In this document: positions 1 to 7,714 of the stretch, piece by piece
Layout: every line of letters begins with the position of its first letter
How positions within the stretch are numbered: the first letter of the stretch is position 1
The notes under the pieces: model-generated
What the model was told of the DNA's origin: nothing
Seen by the model: only the letters and a program-made list of their open reading frames with translations
Databases searched by the model: none
Made by a program: the position numbers and the translations under genes
NCBI GenBank assembly: GCA_965199945.1
Contig: OZ241354.1
Location: forward strand, 2,542,001 to 2,606,000
Source of the DNA: VXYL01 sp965199945
GTDB taxonomy: Bacteria; Pseudomonadota; Gammaproteobacteria; Pseudomonadales; Azotimanducaceae
Length of the DNA stretch: 64,000 nucleotides
Direction: 5' to 3'

Positions 1-1
1 G

Positions 2-97
2 GCAGGGAAGAAGCCGGAGTACAAGCAGATTGGCGACGCCGAGCTGATGCTGACGATCTTTGCCGCGAACCCAACGGCCCGTTCAGCCTCAACCTGA
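2..97 (+). CDS. possible 3' end of an unidentified gene (cut by window edge)
   Basis: An open frame enters from the left edge and ends at TGA 95-97. It encodes about 31 residues containing the plausible protein-like stretch KPEYKQIGDAELMLTIFAAN. The neighbouring frame over the last third (N-G-P-F-S-L-N-L) also looks protein-like, so a frameshift is possible. I do not recognise the family, and the evidence is only local composition. Positions 98-193 contain no gene that I can see. Confidence 0.25.
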   Translation, partial: AGKKPEYKQIGDAELMLTIFAANPTARSAST

Positions 98-193
98 TCT
101 CCAACTGCCCATTTGCGTGTGCCTTGCATACGGCAGCCGATTTGCCATAGTGTGGGCCAAGAGTGTACGGCAGAACGCTTGAGGAGAACGCCG

Positions 194-610
194 ATGCGCC
201 TTTCCCATTCCATCTTCGTTTCGATGGCAGCCTTGCTGCTGTTTACGGCGGGCGGGAGCTACGCTGCCAGCACCTCGCAGGACGTCGACGTGACCGTCGT
301 CAACAACACCCAAGCTAGGGGACGCGGCGACATCGGGCGGATGAATGTCGCCTGCGGCGGCATGGAGGACCTGCTCGCGGGTAGCCGCCACCTGATCGAG
401 AACGGCGCCACGCTCGACACCAGTTGCACGGTGGAGGACGACGAGTCGCTGGTGCTGAGCTACTTCGGCATCGGCTACCGCGGCACCATCACGATCGACT
501 GCGGGCTCGCGGAACGGCCCGACTTCATCGACGACAGCACCGTCACGCTGACCTTCAGCGGCAGCGGCAGTTCGGTCACCTTTACGCAATCCTGCAGCAA
601 CCTGGGCTAG
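194..610 (+). CDS. small secreted protein, V-V-N-N-T family, paralogue 1
   Basis: This is a 138-residue protein of unknown function. The ATG at 194 is chosen because GAGGAG lies 7 bases upstream and because it gives a clean signal peptide: MRLSHS, a hydrophobic core, then a cut near SYAAS. The mature part begins with DVDVTVVNNT and ends with a beta-rich tail, TLTFSGSGSSVTFTQSC. Four cysteines (CGG, TSC, IDCG and the terminal SC) suggest disulphides in the periplasm or outside the cell. The same N-terminal VVNNT motif and C-terminal tail occur in the two neighbouring proteins (640-1059 plus strand and 1115-1537 minus strand), so all three arose by duplication. I do not recognise the family and assign no function. 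Confidence 0.8.
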   Translation: MRLSHSIFVSMAALLLFTAGGSYAASTSQDVDVTVVNNTQARGRGDIGRMNVACGGMEDLLAGSRHLIENGATLDTSCTVEDDESLVLSYFGIGYRGTITIDCGLAERPDFIDDSTVTLTFSGSGSSVTFTQSCSNLG

Positions 611-639
611 CGCCCCGCAGCAGGACATTGGAGACTGCC

Positions 640-1059
640 ATGCGAAATCGCTTCCGCGACTTCCTCAACTGCGCCGTCGCGGCGCTGGCGTTCTTGACGC
701 CAGCGAGCACGGCTTGGGCGGCCGAATCGCGCGACGTCGCCATTACCGTCGTCAACAACACGACCACGCCGGCGCCCGCGGGCCAAACGAGAATACCGGC
801 GGGTTTCTTGCCGGTCAGCTGCGACGGCCATGCGTTTCAACCCGTGGAGCAGGACCAAACGGTGGTCGTCAACTGCTCGGTATCCGGCAGCGAATCGCTG
901 ACGTTGACCTACTCCTCGCACTTGGGCATCGAGAACATCCACTACGGCACCGCCGACATCGACTGCCAAAGCTCGGCGACGCTGACGTTCACGGGCAGCG
1001 GCAGTTCGGTCTCCTTCACCAAGTCCTGCACCGACTCCGACAGCGGGGACGGCGGCTAG
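640..1059 (+). CDS. small secreted protein, V-V-N-N-T family, paralogue 2
   Basis: This is a 139-residue protein starting at ATG 640, 29 bases after the previous stop. It has a signal peptide (MRNRFRDFLN, a hydrophobic core, cleavage after AWA-A) and then RDVAITVVNNTTTP. The tail ATLTFTGSGSSVSFTKSC is nearly the same as in paralogue 1. Cysteines are again four in number. It is probably cotranscribed with the upstream paralogue. It converges on the third paralogue; the 55-bp gap (1060-1114) holds a short inverted repeat, CCCGG-TG-CCGGG at 1094-1105, too small to call a terminator. Function unknown. Confidence 0.8.
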   Translation: MRNRFRDFLNCAVAALAFLTPASTAWAAESRDVAITVVNNTTTPAPAGQTRIPAGFLPVSCDGHAFQPVEQDQTVVVNCSVSGSESLTLTYSSHLGIENIHYGTADIDCQSSATLTFTGSGSSVSFTKSCTDSDSGDGG

Positions 1060-1114
1060 CCCTCTCGGGTCACGTTCGAGTTGCTTCGCTTGGCCCGGTG
1101 CCGGGTCGCGGCAC

Positions 1115-1537
1115 TCATGTATTTGTGCAGGATTGGGTAAAGGTGACGGCCGCCCCGCTGCCCTTGAAGGTCAGCGTGACCTCGCTGTCGTCGGTGAAGT
1201 GGGTGTCGTCGGAGTCGCAGTGGATCGTGGCGGTGCCGCTGAAGCCAACGACGTTGTACGTTACGTTGAACGACTCCGTGTCGGTCGTCGAGCAAGTCAG
1301 GATGAGCGTTGTGTCGCTCCCGACCTCTCGCGCAGTGCCGCCGCAGTCGACAGTCAGGTAGCCCTCGGCATACACGGTAGTCCGTCCTCCTCCCGGCTGC
1401 TCTCTGTCGACGGCAGGCGTATTGGTGTTGTTGACGACGCTGACCTTGACGTCGGCGTCTTGCTGCCCGCCAGCGGCCGGCGCCAAAACGGCCAGTGCGG
1501 CAAAAGCGGCGAAGATGAACTTGGCGTAGAAGCGCAT
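1115..1537 (-). CDS. small secreted protein, V-V-N-N-T family, paralogue 3
   Basis: This is a 140-residue protein on the opposite strand. Start ATG 1537 is preceded by AGGAGGCT, a strong ribosome binding site. It has a signal peptide, MRFYAKFIFAAFAALAVLAP, with cleavage near AGG-Q. It contains VKVSVVNNTNTP near the mature N-terminus and the tail VTLTFKGSGAAVTFTQSC, so it is a paralogue of the two convergent genes. The middle part is more acidic (ESFNVTYNVVGF, DSDDTHFTDDSE). The dispersed orientation rules out a simple tandem duplication. Function unknown. Confidence 0.8.
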   Translation of the reverse strand: MRFYAKFIFAAFAALAVLAPAAGGQQDADVKVSVVNNTNTPAVDREQPGGGRTTVYAEGYLTVDCGGTAREVGSDTTLILTCSTTDTESFNVTYNVVGFSGTATIHCDSDDTHFTDDSEVTLTFKGSGAAVTFTQSCTNT

Positions 1538-1642
1538 GATGAAGCCTCCTCTCCTCGAAGGAAGAACGAACGCGAAACCGTTGCAAGGCCGACCATAGCG
1601 CCGCGCCTGCCGAAAGAGCAAGCGAATGCTGAGCCGGGGCCG

Positions 1643-2932
1643 CTACTGCGCCCGCAGGGCGGCGATCGGGTCCAGCCCGGCGGCGCGGCGCGCCGGGTAG
1701 GCGCCGAAGAAGACGCCGGCGCCGGAAGCCACGCCAAAGCCTGCCAGCATCGCAGTCGGGGAGGCGAGGAAGTCCCAGCCGGCGTAGGCGCAGATCGCCA
1801 CCGGAACCGCCACGCCCAGCACGACGCCGAGTGCGCCGCCAGCCAAGGACAGCGCGATCGCCTCGACGAGGAACTGGTTGCGGATGTCGCGCCGACGAGC
1901 GCCCAAAGCACGGCGCACGCCGATCTCGCGGCGCCGTTCGGCGACCGCCGCGAGCATCACGTTCATGGCGCCGGCGCCGCCAACCACCAAGGCGATGCCG
2001 CCAACCGCCGCCAGCAGCAGGGTGAACAGGCGCATCTGCTTGCGCAGCGCGGCGATGAGATCGTCGGCGGTGCGGGCGTCCACGCGCAAACCGCGCACGC
2101 GGTTCTGGAAGTGCGCCTGCGCCTCGGCGGCCGCATGGCGATGATCGGCGCCGGCGCGCATGCGCGCAACCACGAACTGGATCTCCGAGCGAAAGACGCG
2201 CTGCGCCGTTGTGATCGGCACGAAGACCGCCTCGTCGGCGCGGAACGGGCGCAGGCTGGATCTCGGCGTCTGCGCCAGTTCGCCGACCACGGTGTAGATG
2301 CGTCCGGCGAGCGTCACCGACTCGCCCACGACTTGGCTTGCGCCGGCGCCGCGCATGGCTTGCGCGATGGCATGGCCGACGACGCAGTACTGCCGCTGCG
2401 CGTCCAAGTCGGAGAGGAAGCGGCCAGCGCTTGGCCGCAGCTTGTTCAGCTCCGCAAGCGCTTCGGCGGCGCCGACAATGCCCTTGGTGCCGAGAGAACG
2501 GCCGGCGTACGCGAGGGCGCCGAACACCTGCAGCCCTGGCGCCGCGGCGGCGATGGTGGCGGCTTGCGCCGGCAAGGTCGCCGCGTCCTCGGCGCGAATG
2601 ACCGCCGACGCGCGCTGCCCGGGATCGCCCGGCCGTTTGCGGATCAAGATCGTCTCCGTGCCCAAATCCTGGAAGCGCTTGAGCGCCTCGGCCCTGGCGG
2701 TGGCGCCGACGGACACCATCGCAGTGACCGCAGCGACGCCGACCGCCAAGCCGACCAGCGCCAGCACCGTGCGCTGGCGGTTGACGTTGAGGCTCACGAG
2801 CGCTTGCTTGACATCGGCCTTGAGCGCCGCGACGCGGGCATGTCGCAGCCGGCCAAGCGCGGCCGTGGACGCGGCCAGCAGCTTGGCGATGGATCGCCGC
2901 GCCGCGGCGAAGGCGGCCGTGGTCGGCTTCAT
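1643..2932 (-). CDS. MacB-type ABC transporter permease
   Basis: The protein has 429 residues. It has an N-terminal cytoplasmic stretch, a first membrane segment around residues 50-75 (TVLALVGLAVGVAAVTAMVS), a large periplasmic domain with the IGRTETILIRK-like strand typical of MacB/LolC/FtsX permeases (here TETILIRKR), and three C-terminal membrane segments. The cytoplasmic loop RREIGVRRALGARRRDI is the classic coupling motif of this family. The start ATG 2932 overlaps the stop of the ATPase gene (ATGA). It ends the exporter operon and should pair with the ATPase at 2929-3627. The family exports antibiotics, toxins, lipoproteins or siderophores; the substrate here is unknown. Confidence 0.9.
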   Translation of the reverse strand: MKPTTAAFAAARRSIAKLLAASTAALGRLRHARVAALKADVKQALVSLNVNRQRTVLALVGLAVGVAAVTAMVSVGATARAEALKRFQDLGTETILIRKRPGDPGQRASAVIRAEDAATLPAQAATIAAAAPGLQVFGALAYAGRSLGTKGIVGAAEALAELNKLRPSAGRFLSDLDAQRQYCVVGHAIAQAMRGAGASQVVGESVTLAGRIYTVVGELAQTPRSSLRPFRADEAVFVPITTAQRVFRSEIQFVVARMRAGADHRHAAAEAQAHFQNRVRGLRVDARTADDLIAALRKQMRLFTLLLAAVGGIALVVGGAGAMNVMLAAVAERRREIGVRRALGARRRDIRNQFLVEAIALSLAGGALGVVLGVAVPVAICAYAGWDFLASPTAMLAGFGVASGAGVFFGAYPARRAAGLDPIAALRAQ

Positions 2933-3627
2933 GCAGCGTCCGCGCCGTGCTCGCGCAGCACGCCGTCGCGAATGCGCGCCCGGCGGGCGCAGAGGCGGTC
3001 CACCGCCAAGTCGTGGGTGACGACGATGATGGTCAGCTGTCGGTCCGCGTTCAGACGGATGAGCAGCTGCATGATGTCGCGGCCGGTGTCGGCGTCCAAG
3101 GAGCCGGTCGGTTCGTCCGCCAGAACGACGTCCGGCTCGCCGACGAGGGCGCGCGCGATCGCCACCCGCTGCTGTTGTCCGCCGGAGAGCTCGTTCGGCC
3201 GTCGGTCCGCGCAGTCGCCCATGTCGAGGCGGTGCAAGCCGGCGCGCGCCCGTTCGCGGATCTCCCGCTCGCCGAGCCCACGGTAGACCAGCGGCAAGCC
3301 CACGTTCTCCTCGGCGGTCAGCCGGGGGAGCAGATTGAACGTTTGGAACACGAAACCGATCTTCAAGTTGCGGATGGCGGACAAGGCGTCGTCGTCGAGT
3401 TCGGTCACTTCCCGTCCGGCAAACCAATAGGCCCCGCTGGTCGGACGGTCCAAGAGGCCCACGACGTTCATGAGCGTGGATTTGCCGCAGCCGGACGGCC
3501 CCATCATGGAGAGCAGGTCGCCCCGCGCCACGTCCAGATCGACGCCGCGGAGCACTTCGGTCTCGACCGGCCCCACCGAATAGGTCTTGCGAATTGCCCG
3601 CAGCCGCAGCAGCGCCTCGGTGCGCAT
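2929..3627 (-). CDS. ABC transporter ATPase (MacB/LolD type)
   Basis: This 232-residue ATPase is the length of a stand-alone MacB/LolD-type nucleotide-binding subunit. Walker A is GPSGCGKST, the Q-loop is FVFQTFNLLP, the signature is LSGGQQQR, Walker B is VVLADEPTG, and the switch histidine is in VVTHD. The start ATG 3627 lies 5 bases downstream of the adaptor stop. Its own stop overlaps the permease start by four bases, so the two are translationally coupled. It energises the permease encoded at 1643-2932. Confidence 0.93.
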   Translation of the reverse strand: MRTEALLRLRAIRKTYSVGPVETEVLRGVDLDVARGDLLSMMGPSGCGKSTLMNVVGLLDRPTSGAYWFAGREVTELDDDALSAIRNLKIGFVFQTFNLLPRLTAEENVGLPLVYRGLGEREIRERARAGLHRLDMGDCADRRPNELSGGQQQRVAIARALVGEPDVVLADEPTGSLDADTGRDIMQLLIRLNADRQLTIIVVTHDLAVDRLCARRARIRDGVLREHGADAA

Positions 3628-3632
3628 CGGCT

Positions 3633-5414
3633 TCAGGCGGCGCCGGCGGCCGCCAGCAAGACCGCTTCGCCGGCGCGCAGGCCGCTCACGATTTCGACTT
3701 TGGTCAACGTCGTCGTGCCCGTTTGCACGCGGCGACGTTCGATGCCGCCACCGCGCGGGTCGTGGATGCGCAGCCATGTCTCGTCGCCTTGGATCTGCAC
3801 GGCGGAGATCGGCACCAGCAGCGCGTCGGGTTTGTCGGCCACCACGATTTCGACCTTGGCGGACATGCCGAGCCGCAAAGACCCGCGCTCGGCGGCTTTG
3901 AGCCCATCGACCGTCGCCACGAACTCGAACGTCGGGGCTTCCCTCGGCGCGCCCTGCCGAGCCTGGCGCGAGACGTGCGAGACGGCGCCGCGCAGTTCCA
4001 AGTCGGGGAAGGCGTCGCCGCGCACCACGACGGCTTGCGCCAGGCGGATCTTGTCGACATCGACTTCGTCCACCCAGCCGCGCACGGACAATCCTTCGAC
4101 GTCGCCAATGGTGAACAAGGGTTGGCCCTGGGCGACGACTTGGCCGCGCACCAGCAACCGTTCCTCCTGGCCGAGGCTGGTTTGGGCGGGCTGCAGCAAC
4201 ACGCCGGCAATCGGCGCCGCGATGCTCGCGTTGGCGAGTGTTTCCTCTAGGCGGCGCACGCGAATACGAGCGTTTTCCAACTCCAGGCGCGCCACTTCCT
4301 GGGCGTCGGCGTCGCCCTTGGCCAGCACGGTCTGCCGATCCCGTTCGAGCAGCTCGTAGTCGAGTCGCTGGCTCTCGTATTGCCGCCGGGCGGCGTCGTG
4401 CTCGGCGGCCGAGACGATCCCCTGTTCCAGCAGGAGAGCGGTCTGCTCGAGCGTGTTCTTCTGGTTGTCGAGCGCCAGCCGGGCCTTGCTGAGGTCGCGG
4501 CGAACCCGCGCCATCTCCGGATTGTTCGCCCAGTCCTCGAGCTCCGCCAAGTTCTTGGCGGCGTTGATGTGCGCCGCAAGCGCTTCCCGGTGTTCGCGCT
4601 CGATCTCGGTGGTGTCGAGCTTCAGCAGGTGCTGGCCGACGGCGACGCGCTCGCCGTACTGGAAGCGCGCCTCGGCCACTTTGCCGGCGGCGGGGCTCGT
4701 CACCAGCACTTCTCGGCGCGGCGCCAAGCGCCCGAACACGGAGATCGTGGAGATCAGGCGCTCGGGTGCGACGGTGATCGTGGCGCCGTCGGTCGCGGCC
4801 GCGGCGTTGGGATCGGCCCCTGGCGCGGACGCTGGCGCCAGCGGCGAGTGCCAGGCGACGGCGCCGACGAGCACGAAGAGGCCGATTACGAACGTCGTCG
4901 CCACCGCCCGCGCGGCCTGCACCTTCCTTAGCGCCGTGCCGAGCGTCTGGTTGCTCTCCTCCAGTTCCCGGTAGGCGCTTTGCAGTTCGGCGTGCTGCGC
5001 TTCCAGCGTTTGCGCCAGACGCCGTTCGCTCTGCTGCAGCGCCATGACCTGCGTGACGTCCGCGAACACGGCGATGACGCCGCGCTTCTCCTCGTCGCCG
5101 TCCGTGCGCAAGTAGGACGTGGTGAGCGTGAACAGGCGGACTGCGTCGTCGACCCGCACTTCGACGGTGCGGGGTTCGCTCGCCGCCACGCCCTGCACCG
5201 CGTCGATGATCGCTTGGTTGAAGTCGTCGAAACCCGCCTTGGTGAGGAACAGCTCGGCCAGCGTGTGGTCGAGGGCGGCGGCGGCGGAAACGCCGAGCAG
5301 ACGCGCGGCGGCGGGATTGAACGTCATGATGCGTCCATCGCCATCGACGCTCAGCACGCCGTCGCTCATGTGCGCCAGGATCTCGCCATGGACGGAAGAG
5401 TCGCGGCGCGTCAT
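3633..5414 (-). CDS. PAS domain fused to a periplasmic adaptor (membrane fusion protein) of an ABC exporter
   Basis: The protein has 593 residues and an unusual architecture. Residues about 8-120 form a PAS domain (ILAHMSDGVLSVDGDGRIM, FNPAAARLLG, GVIAVFADVTQ). Residues about 122-160 are a coiled coil of the kind that follows PAS (QQSERRLAQTLEAQHAEL). Residues about 168-188 are a single membrane segment (AVATTFVIGLFVLVGAVAW). The rest is a HlyD/MacA-type adaptor with a lipoyl half (SPAAGKVAEARFQYGERV), a long hairpin coiled coil, the second lipoyl half (ASIAAPIAGVLL) and a beta-barrel region. Adaptors normally have only a short cytoplasmic tail, so the PAS unit would sit in the cytoplasm and could sense redox state, ligand or membrane state and control export. 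The start ATG 5414 overlaps the stop of the TolC-like gene. There is no frameshift or stop between the halves. Confidence 0.9.
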   Translation of the reverse strand: MTRRDSSVHGEILAHMSDGVLSVDGDGRIMTFNPAAARLLGVSAAAALDHTLAELFLTKAGFDDFNQAIIDAVQGVAASEPRTVEVRVDDAVRLFTLTTSYLRTDGDEEKRGVIAVFADVTQVMALQQSERRLAQTLEAQHAELQSAYRELEESNQTLGTALRKVQAARAVATTFVIGLFVLVGAVAWHSPLAPASAPGADPNAAAATDGATITVAPERLISTISVFGRLAPRREVLVTSPAAGKVAEARFQYGERVAVGQHLLKLDTTEIEREHREALAAHINAAKNLAELEDWANNPEMARVRRDLSKARLALDNQKNTLEQTALLLEQGIVSAAEHDAARRQYESQRLDYELLERDRQTVLAKGDADAQEVARLELENARIRVRRLEETLANASIAAPIAGVLLQPAQTSLGQEERLLVRGQVVAQGQPLFTIGDVEGLSVRGWVDEVDVDKIRLAQAVVVRGDAFPDLELRGAVSHVSRQARQGAPREAPTFEFVATVDGLKAAERGSLRLGMSAKVEIVVADKPDALLVPISAVQIQGDETWLRIHDPRGGGIERRRVQTGTTTLTKVEIVSGLRAGEAVLLAAAGAA

Positions 5415-7090
5415 CGCGGGGCCGTTGTTCCAAAGGCGCCGTCCCAGGCGGCGTCGGCGTCGCCAAGGCGTTCCACGCCTTCCACTTCGAGTCCCCAGGT
5501 TTGCAGCGTGGTGCCGAGGGTCTGATCCAACGACGCAAGCGCGTTGAGGTAGGAGATGGTGGCTTCCAGCTCGCTGTTCTGCGCGCGCACCAGGTCGTCC
5601 TCGAAGCGAATCATGCGGAAATTGGTGGTCAGCCCCAAGTTCAGTTTTTGTCTTTCGGCTTGGAGTTTGCGCGCCGCCAGTTCGCTGGCGCGGGAGGCCA
5701 GCGCCACCTGCCGCAGCCGCGCATCGACGTCGCGCACGGCGTTGCGGACGTCGATGTCGATGGATTGACGCAGTTCGGCCAAGTCCGTGCGCGCCCGTGC
5801 AAGGCTGGCGCGGGCGTTGAGGTGGCGCTGCTTGGCGGCAACCTCGCCGATGGGCACGTCGAGCCGCAGCGCCACGCGCAGATCGTCGTCGGGAACGAGG
5901 CCGAAGGGCCGGTCGAAGGCGACGCCGAAGGAGTCGGCGCTGGCGCCGACGTCCATGGCAACCGTGGTCGAGAGGTCCCAGAGCCGGTTGTTCCTGGCGA
6001 GCAGGAGTTGGGCTTCGGCATTCTGCACGCGCAGCAGGGCTTGCTGGTATTCCGGGCGGTTCTCCAGCGCCAAGGCGATCATGGGCGCCGGCGCCGCCTG
6101 GCAGTTGCCGGCCGGCGGCGTGTTCCGCGCCCTCCCTTCGGCTGCGGCCCCGTTTGGCGTACTGGCGCAATGTTCCGCCATGCGCCGGGCCCCGGCGGAG
6201 CGCGCCCGATCGACGTTCAACGTCTCCGTGGGGTGGAGGACCGCGTCGGTATCGACATCCAGGGTGTCGATCAGCGTCAGACGCGCCCTGTCGAGACGGT
6301 TCTCCGCGCCCACGAGCACCAGTTCCCGCTCGGCGACGTCCGCTTCGGCCTGCACCACTTCCAGCTCGGCCATGCGGCCGGCGCGAATGAGGGCGCGATT
6401 CGTGGCCAGCAAGTCTTGAGCGCGTTGCAGCGAGCGCGCGCTGATGCCCACGCGCTGCTCCGCCTGCAGCAGATTCCGATACGCCACCACCACGGCGGTC
6501 GCGACGTCGCCGATGGCGCGTTCGAAAACCAGCGCGTCGATTCGCTCGGTGGCGCGGGCGATGCGCACCGAGGCGGTATTGACGCGGATGCCGCCGCCCT
6601 TGAGCCAGGGCTGCGTGAAGCGCAGCGTCAAGGCGCCGTCGAAGCCCGGCGCGCCGAATCCGCCGCCGGCCACGGCGTTGACGAGATCGAGGCGCGCGCC
6701 CGTGGGAAGGCGCAGCGTTGCCGCCACGGTCGCGCCGTAGTCGTCGCGCGCCCAGCCCCCCTCTTCGGTCTCGAATCGCTGGAAGGAACCGATGTTGACG
6801 TCCGGCTTGAACTTGTCCTCGGCGACGACGAGGGCGAAGCGCTGCACCGCACGGTCGAGGCGCCCGTTCACCAAGCGCCGGTTGTTGCGCATGGCGAGCG
6901 CAATGGCGTCGGTCAAGGCGAGATCGATGCCGGGGGGAACAACCGCATCGCTCTCCGCAAGGCGGGGGCCGACGCTTGGTGTCGGCTCGTCTCGCGGCGC
7001 GGCAGCGGCGGACGCCGGCGAGACGCCGGCGCACAGCGCCACGATTCCACACGCGACGGCGTTCGAGCCCGGCAGTCTTCGCCAGCGCAT
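5411..7090 (-). CDS. TolC-family outer membrane efflux protein
   Basis: The protein has 559 residues, with a signal peptide (GIVALCAGVSPASA) and two related halves typical of TolC-like channels. Visible are LALTDAIALAMRNNR at the start of the first helical hairpin, the beta-strand stretch around GALTLRFTQPWLKGG, and a second NRPEYQQALLRVQNAEAQL. An unusual Cys/Pro/Ala-rich insert (AEHCASTPNGAAAEGRARNT) of about 40 residues separates the halves. It lies 12 bases after the Nudix gene and overlaps the adaptor gene by 4 bases, so it is the outer-membrane partner of the exporter encoded downstream. Confidence 0.88.
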   Translation of the reverse strand: MRWRRLPGSNAVACGIVALCAGVSPASAAAAPRDEPTPSVGPRLAESDAVVPPGIDLALTDAIALAMRNNRRLVNGRLDRAVQRFALVVAEDKFKPDVNIGSFQRFETEEGGWARDDYGATVAATLRLPTGARLDLVNAVAGGGFGAPGFDGALTLRFTQPWLKGGGIRVNTASVRIARATERIDALVFERAIGDVATAVVVAYRNLLQAEQRVGISARSLQRAQDLLATNRALIRAGRMAELEVVQAEADVAERELVLVGAENRLDRARLTLIDTLDVDTDAVLHPTETLNVDRARSAGARRMAEHCASTPNGAAAEGRARNTPPAGNCQAAPAPMIALALENRPEYQQALLRVQNAEAQLLLARNNRLWDLSTTVAMDVGASADSFGVAFDRPFGLVPDDDLRVALRLDVPIGEVAAKQRHLNARASLARARTDLAELRQSIDIDVRNAVRDVDARLRQVALASRASELAARKLQAERQKLNLGLTTNFRMIRFEDDLVRAQNSELEATISYLNALASLDQTLGTTLQTWGLEVEGVERLGDADAAWDGAFGTTAPR

Positions 7091-7101
7091 CGCGCAAGAC
7101 G

Positions 7102-7566
7102 CTACGGCGGCCCGCCGCCGTGCAGACGCGCGCCTTCTCCGCCGGGCCGCTCCCGGTACCAGCGCTTGGCGCGGAGGCACTCGAGGGCGGTTGCAACGAA
7201 GGGCGCCGTGGGCGTTGGCAGCTGGTCGGCTGGCGCGAAGGAGAGCCCGTCGCAGCGCTCCGGTTCGCCGATGGCCGGCGAGCCGTGCCAGGCCGTCGTC
7301 TCGAACAGGAAGTTCACGCCCTCCGCATAGGGCAGCACGGCGACCGGGCGAATCGCGTCGATGGCGACGCAGGCTTCTTCGCGGCACTCCCGCACGGCTG
7401 CGTCGACGACCGTCTCGCTCCGTTGCCGGTGGCCGCCGGGCAACGTAAAGCGCCCGTCCATCAGCCCGGTGTTGGCGCGGCGCAGCATCAGCAGCCGGCC
7501 GTCGTCGTCCCAGACGAAGGTGTGGACGACGACGGCGAAAGCGTCTCTCGCGGTTCTCGAAGCCAT
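7102..7566 (-). CDS. Nudix hydrolase
   Basis: This is a 154-residue protein whose Nudix box reads GHRQRSETVVDAAVRECREE. It matches the pattern Gx5Ex7REUxEExGU except that the late glycine is a cysteine. Enzymes of this family hydrolyse nucleoside diphosphates linked to another moiety; the substrate cannot be predicted here. It is the first gene of the minus-strand exporter operon, and the TolC-like gene starts 11 bases after its stop. It is divergent from gltB, with 148 bp between the starts and no promoter that I can identify with confidence. Confidence 0.85.
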   Translation of the reverse strand: MASRTARDAFAVVVHTFVWDDDGRLLMLRRANTGLMDGRFTLPGGHRQRSETVVDAAVRECREEACVAIDAIRPVAVLPYAEGVNFLFETTAWHGSPAIGEPERCDGLSFAPADQLPTPTAPFVATALECLRAKRWYRERPGGEGARLHGGGPP

Positions 7567-7714
7567 GCGCCAATCCTACGCCACGCTTGCGAGTCGCGAC
7601 GTTTTCTGCGAACTTCCGTGTTTGCTTGCGGCACGTCGGAGGCGTGCGGGAGCGCCTGCGGAGCAAGCGGGAGCCCCCTAAAGCATGGGGGTGCGCTCCT
7701 CGCAAGAGAGACTC

